From the NCBI GenBank assembly GCA_945888515.1, contig CAMDAD010000029.1, forward strand, positions 1 to 37,274: DNA of 37,274 bases. Reading direction: 5' to 3'. Shown here one piece after another: positions 35,486-37,274 of this stretch; the stretch's first letter is position 1, and the number at the start of each line of letters is the position of its first letter. Below the pieces are notes generated by a model. It saw only the letters and a list, made by a program, of their open reading frames with translations, was not told where the DNA came from and did no database searches. Origin of the DNA: Akkermansia muciniphila. Lineage in GTDB: Bacteria; Verrucomicrobiota; Verrucomicrobiia; Verrucomicrobiales; Akkermansiaceae. The position numbers and the translations under genes are program-made.

Positions 35486-35776
35486 ATGATCCAATGGCCC
35501 AACGGGCCAACATCCCTCAGCCCAGGGCAACGCCCTGGGTGGGCACCGCCCACAGATTGGCGGCCTGAAGGGCCGCGATCGGGGTTGGCGTTATTCGGCG
35601 CACAACCGTATCGCGCACCGTTGGCGCGCGGGATTGTAACGGGCTCAGACCCAGGGCGTTGCCCTGGGCTGAGGAATGATACACCGTTGGTGCTGAAGAA
35701 TATCATGAAGAATAACGCCCAGCTCGAAGACGAAATCGCCAATGGCAGAAATGAACGGGAGGGCTTATTGCAATGA
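35486..35776 (+). CDS. Possible palindrome-encoded peptide ending in cassette T2 (block R2)
   Basis: A 96-codon frame from ATG 35486, five bases after the transposase stop. It reads across block R2 ([16 protein letters not shown]... [11 protein letters not shown]) and, still in frame, into the copied hsdM tail, ending at 35776. A shorter start is the ATG at 35705, giving a 23-residue peptide made almost wholly of the tail (QLEDEIANGRNEREGLL). Either way the stop overlaps the DUF1016 start as ATGA. Coding status is uncertain. Confidence 0.3.
   Translation: MIQWPNGPTSLSPGQRPGWAPPTDWRPEGPRSGLALFGAQPYRAPLARGIVTGSDPGRCPGLRNDTPLVLKNIMKNNAQLEDEIANGRNEREGLLQ
35521..35668. repeat. Palindromic block R2 (148-base core)
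   Basis: Bounded by CCCAGGGCaacGCCCTGGG (35521-35539) and its exact reverse complement (35650-35668, loop gtt). Inside are GGCCTGAAGGGCC and a CGCGCaccgttgGCGCG hairpin. A GGCCCaacGGGCC palindrome lies just before it and a CACCgttGGTG hairpin just after. It has the same core length as R1 and R4. Confidence 0.85.
35717..35776 (+). repeat. Coupling cassette copy T2 (duplicated hsdM tail)
   Basis: 60 bases encoding AQLEDEIANGRNEREGLLQ, with GGGAGGG at 35757-35763 and ATGA at its end; the ATG at 35773 is the start of the DUF1016 gene. It is about 80% identical to the real hsdM end, with most changes silent or conservative. It is preceded by a ttggtgctgaa-type sequence shared with T3 but not T1. 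Confidence 0.85.
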
Positions 35777-36789
35777 ACGAATCTCTTTCCACCACCGACG
35801 ATTCCTTTTTCCGCTCCGTTCGTGAAATCCTCGCCGAGGCCCGTCGCAAGGCGGCCACCAGTGTCAATTTCATCATGGTGGAAGCCTACTGGCGCATCGG
35901 TGAACGCATCGTTTTGGAGGAACAAGGCGGGCAGTCCAAAGCTACCTACGGTCGTGAACTCATACGAGAACTGTCCAAGCAATTAGGCCTAGAATTCGGC
36001 AAGGGATTTTCCATGGCAAATTTGAAGAATTTCCGGCAATTCTACCTCACCTATCCTGACTTAGGAAAAAGCTACGCACTGCGTAGCGAATTGGGTTGGA
36101 CGCATTACCGTCTGATCATGCGTATCGAGGAACCCAAAGCCCGGGAATACTATGTCCATGAGGCAGCCACGCAAGGGTGGACCAGCCGACAGCTCGAACG
36201 CAACATCCGCAGCGGTTGGCACCAACGACTCCTCAAGGCCCCCGAACCAGTACAGCAATCAGTTTCTCTCACTCCAGAAAACCTCCTCAAAGACCCCTAC
36301 ATTCTCGAATTCCTCAACCTCCCCGAAGACACCAAACATCACGAGCGCGACATCGAGACCGCCCTCATCGATAACTTGCAGAGCTTTCTTCTCGAACTCG
36401 GCAGGGGCTTCTCTTTCGTCGGTCGCCAGTTCCGCATCAGCTCGGAAACCTCCCACTTTTACATCGACCTCGTATTCTACAACTACCTGCTGAAGTGTTT
36501 CGTGCTGCTCGACCTCAAGATCGACAAACTCGCGCACCAAGACATCGGACAAATGGACATGTATGTCCGCATGTTCGATGATCTGAAACGTGGCGAGGAT
36601 GACAATCCCACACTCGGCATCATCCTCTGCGCCGACAAGGACGAGACCATCGTCCGCTACTCCGTGCTCAACGAAAATGCCCAACTCTTCGCGGCCAAAT
36701 ACCTAACGGTTCTTCCCAGCGAAGAGGAACTCGCCCGCGAACTCGAAGCCCGCCATGTGTTCGACCTACCTGAAGAAGACGCACCATGA
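35773..36789 (+). CDS. DUF1016 (YhcG-type) PD-(D/E)XK nuclease-like protein
   Basis: 338 residues, normal for the family. The N-terminal DUF1016_N helical domain is seen in VNFIMVEAYWRIGERIVLEEQGGQSKATYGRELIRELSKQLGLEFGKGFSMANLKNFRQFY and LGWTHYRLIMRI. The C-terminal nuclease-like domain has FSFVGRQFRISSETSHFYIDLVFYN (Asp232) and LLDLKIDKL (Asp247-Leu-Lys249), the PD-(D/E)XK core with D-x-K in place of the usual E-x-K. Such genes are often found between hsdM and hsdS; they may act as accessory nucleases of restriction loci, but their role is not settled. Its start overlaps the stop of cassette T2 and its stop overlaps the start of the next frame (ATGA in both cases). Confidence 0.93.
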   Translation: MNESLSTTDDSFFRSVREILAEARRKAATSVNFIMVEAYWRIGERIVLEEQGGQSKATYGRELIRELSKQLGLEFGKGFSMANLKNFRQFYLTYPDLGKSYALRSELGWTHYRLIMRIEEPKAREYYVHEAATQGWTSRQLERNIRSGWHQRLLKAPEPVQQSVSLTPENLLKDPYILEFLNLPEDTKHHERDIETALIDNLQSFLLELGRGFSFVGRQFRISSETSHFYIDLVFYNYLLKCFVLLDLKIDKLAHQDIGQMDMYVRMFDDLKRGEDDNPTLGIILCADKDETIVRYSVLNENAQLFAAKYLTVLPSEEELARELEARHVFDLPEEDAP

Positions 36790-37082
36790 AACAACGACCA
36801 TTCTCTAGGCCTGAAGGGCCGAAATACGCTAGCCTAGGGCAACGCCCTAGGTTTGGCCGCACAAGAACATTGAGGCCTGTAGGGCCGGCACATCAGTCAG
36901 CGCACGGCGGTTGTTCCGACCCCTTGGGGCTTGGGGATTTTGGGTGGAACTTCTTCCTAGGACGTCGCCCTAGGCTATCGTATGGCGCACCATTGGTGCT
37001 GAATAATTTCATGGCGCTTATCGCCAAGCTCGAAGACGAGATCGCAAAGGGTAGAAAAGAACGAGAGGGGGTGTTGGGATGA
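36786..37082 (+). CDS. Possible palindrome-encoded peptide ending in cassette T3 (block R3)
   Basis: A 98-codon frame starting in the ATGA that overlaps the DUF1016 stop. It crosses block R3 ([35 protein letters not shown]) and enters the copied hsdM tail in frame, ending at 37082. A shorter start is the ATG at 37011, giving 23 residues. R3 is the most diverged block, yet its core differs from the others by exactly six bases and the frame stays open. Real translation is unproven. Confidence 0.32.
   Translation: MKQRPFSRPEGPKYASLGQRPRFGRTRTLRPVGPAHQSAHGGCSDPLGLGDFGWNFFLGRRPRLSYGAPLVLNNFMALIAKLEDEIAKGRKEREGVLG
36833..36974. repeat. Palindromic block R3, diverged (142-base core)
   Basis: Bounded by CCTAGGGCaacGCCCTAGG (36833-36851) and a near reverse-complement CCTAGGACgtcGCCCTAGG (36956-36974). 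Compared with R1, R2 and R4, the third base pair of the stem has changed from C-G to T-A on both arms, a compensatory change. Inner palindromes GGCCtgtaGGGCC and CCCCttGGGG, and a CACCattGGTG hairpin after it, match the layout of the other blocks. Confidence 0.8.
37023..37082 (+). repeat. Coupling cassette copy T3 (duplicated hsdM tail)
   Basis: 60 bases encoding [19 protein letters not shown], with GAGAGGGG at 37063-37070 and a terminal ATGA (ATG 37079). It matches T1 at about 49 and T2 at about 48 of 60 positions by eye, so the three copies are about equally distant from one another. Confidence 0.85.
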
Positions 37083-37274
37083 ATTCGCAGCAACCGCGGC
37101 CCAACGGGCCACCATCCCTCAGCCCAGGGCAACGCCCTGGGTGGGGAACGAGATTGGATGGGCGGCCTGAGGGGCCGCGATATGGGGTGGCGTGCTGCGG
37201 GGCGAACCGGTATCGCGCACCGTTGGCGCGCGGCATTGTGGTGGGCTCATACCCAGGGCGTTGCCCTGGGCTGA
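37079..37274 (+). CDS. Possible palindrome-encoded peptide, truncated by the window end (block R4)
   Basis: A frame that starts in the ATGA of cassette T3 and is open to the last base. It reads [16 protein letters not shown] and YPGRCPGL, nearly the same words as the R1 and R2 frames. What follows (another T copy, hsdS, or a stop) is outside the window. Low confidence as a real gene. Confidence 0.3.
   Translation, partial: MNSQQPRPNGPPSLSPGQRPGWGTRLDGRPEGPRYGVACCGANRYRAPLARGIVVGSYPGRCPGL
37123..37270. repeat. Palindromic block R4 (148-base core)
   Basis: Bounded by CCCAGGGCaacGCCCTGGG (37123-37141) and its exact reverse complement (37252-37270, loop gtt). It carries the same inner GGCCtgagGGGCC and CGCGCaccgttgGCGCG hairpins as R2, which it resembles most. 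GGCCCaacGGGCC lies just before it. The downstream flank is cut off by the window. Confidence 0.85.

Noticed and set aside
34797-37274. CRISPR array
   Set aside because: Repeats are long composite palindromes separated by whole genes, with no regular short repeat-spacer pattern and no cas genes.
34777-37274. Visible hsdS or hsdR
   Set aside because: No target-recognition domain or DEAD-box helicase/nuclease of the type I R subunit was found; if present they lie beyond the window.

Overview
The window looks like a chromosomal segment of a member of the Verrucomicrobiota. The main reasons are a large pilin-like protein matching the Verru_Chthon cassette A type, secreted sulfatase, glycosidase and FAD-oxidoreductase genes typical of the phylum, a XylR-type hybrid regulator, and a moderately GC-rich composition. 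No rRNA, tRNA or CRISPR array was seen.

Region 1 (1-6.1 kb): the 3' end of an SGNH-hydrolase-like gene and a secreted DUF1961-type protein come first. After a 776-base stretch with no convincing gene there is a leftward group: RDD membrane protein, DapA-like aldolase, TIM-barrel sugar isomerase/epimerase and Gfo/Idh/MocA oxidoreductase. The last three look like a small sugar or sugar-acid catabolic operon.

Region 2 (6.1-15.6 kb): housekeeping genes. These are mfd, a DUF5329-type gene interrupted by an in-frame TGA, a large exported TPR protein, obg (leftward), an unrecognised protein that may carry an N-terminal winged helix, and a YqgE/AlgH protein.

Region 3 (15.6-30.7 kb): a polysaccharide-use region. 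A formylglycine-type sulfatase is followed by a fusion of a GH43-like glycosidase with a sialate-O-acetylesterase-like esterase. A XylR-type regulator diverges from a FAD oxidoreductase, the cassette A-like protein and a secreted partner. An exported aldose 1-epimerase and a secreted protein of unclear function follow. Together the genes suggest use of a sulfated, acetylated galactan-like glycan; that substrate is inferred. A 13-bp inverted repeat pair lies in the divergent promoter region of the regulator.

Region 4 (31.3-37.3 kb): an exported protein combines a secretin/STN-like domain, a helical region and a trypsin-fold protease. It is followed by a type I restriction-modification operon that starts with hsdM and runs off the window; hsdS and hsdR are not visible. 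The operon has been rebuilt by mobile material. An IS200-like/REP-associated transposase lies between two ~200-bp palindromic blocks, a DUF1016 nuclease follows, and two more blocks come after it. The last 60 bases of hsdM (about 19 codons, a strong Shine-Dalgarno and an ATGA stop/start overlap) recur twice downstream, each time at the end of a block and just before the next start codon. All four blocks are open in the same register and begin at or near coupled start codons. This palindrome-plus-coupling-cassette arrangement is the most unusual thing in the window.
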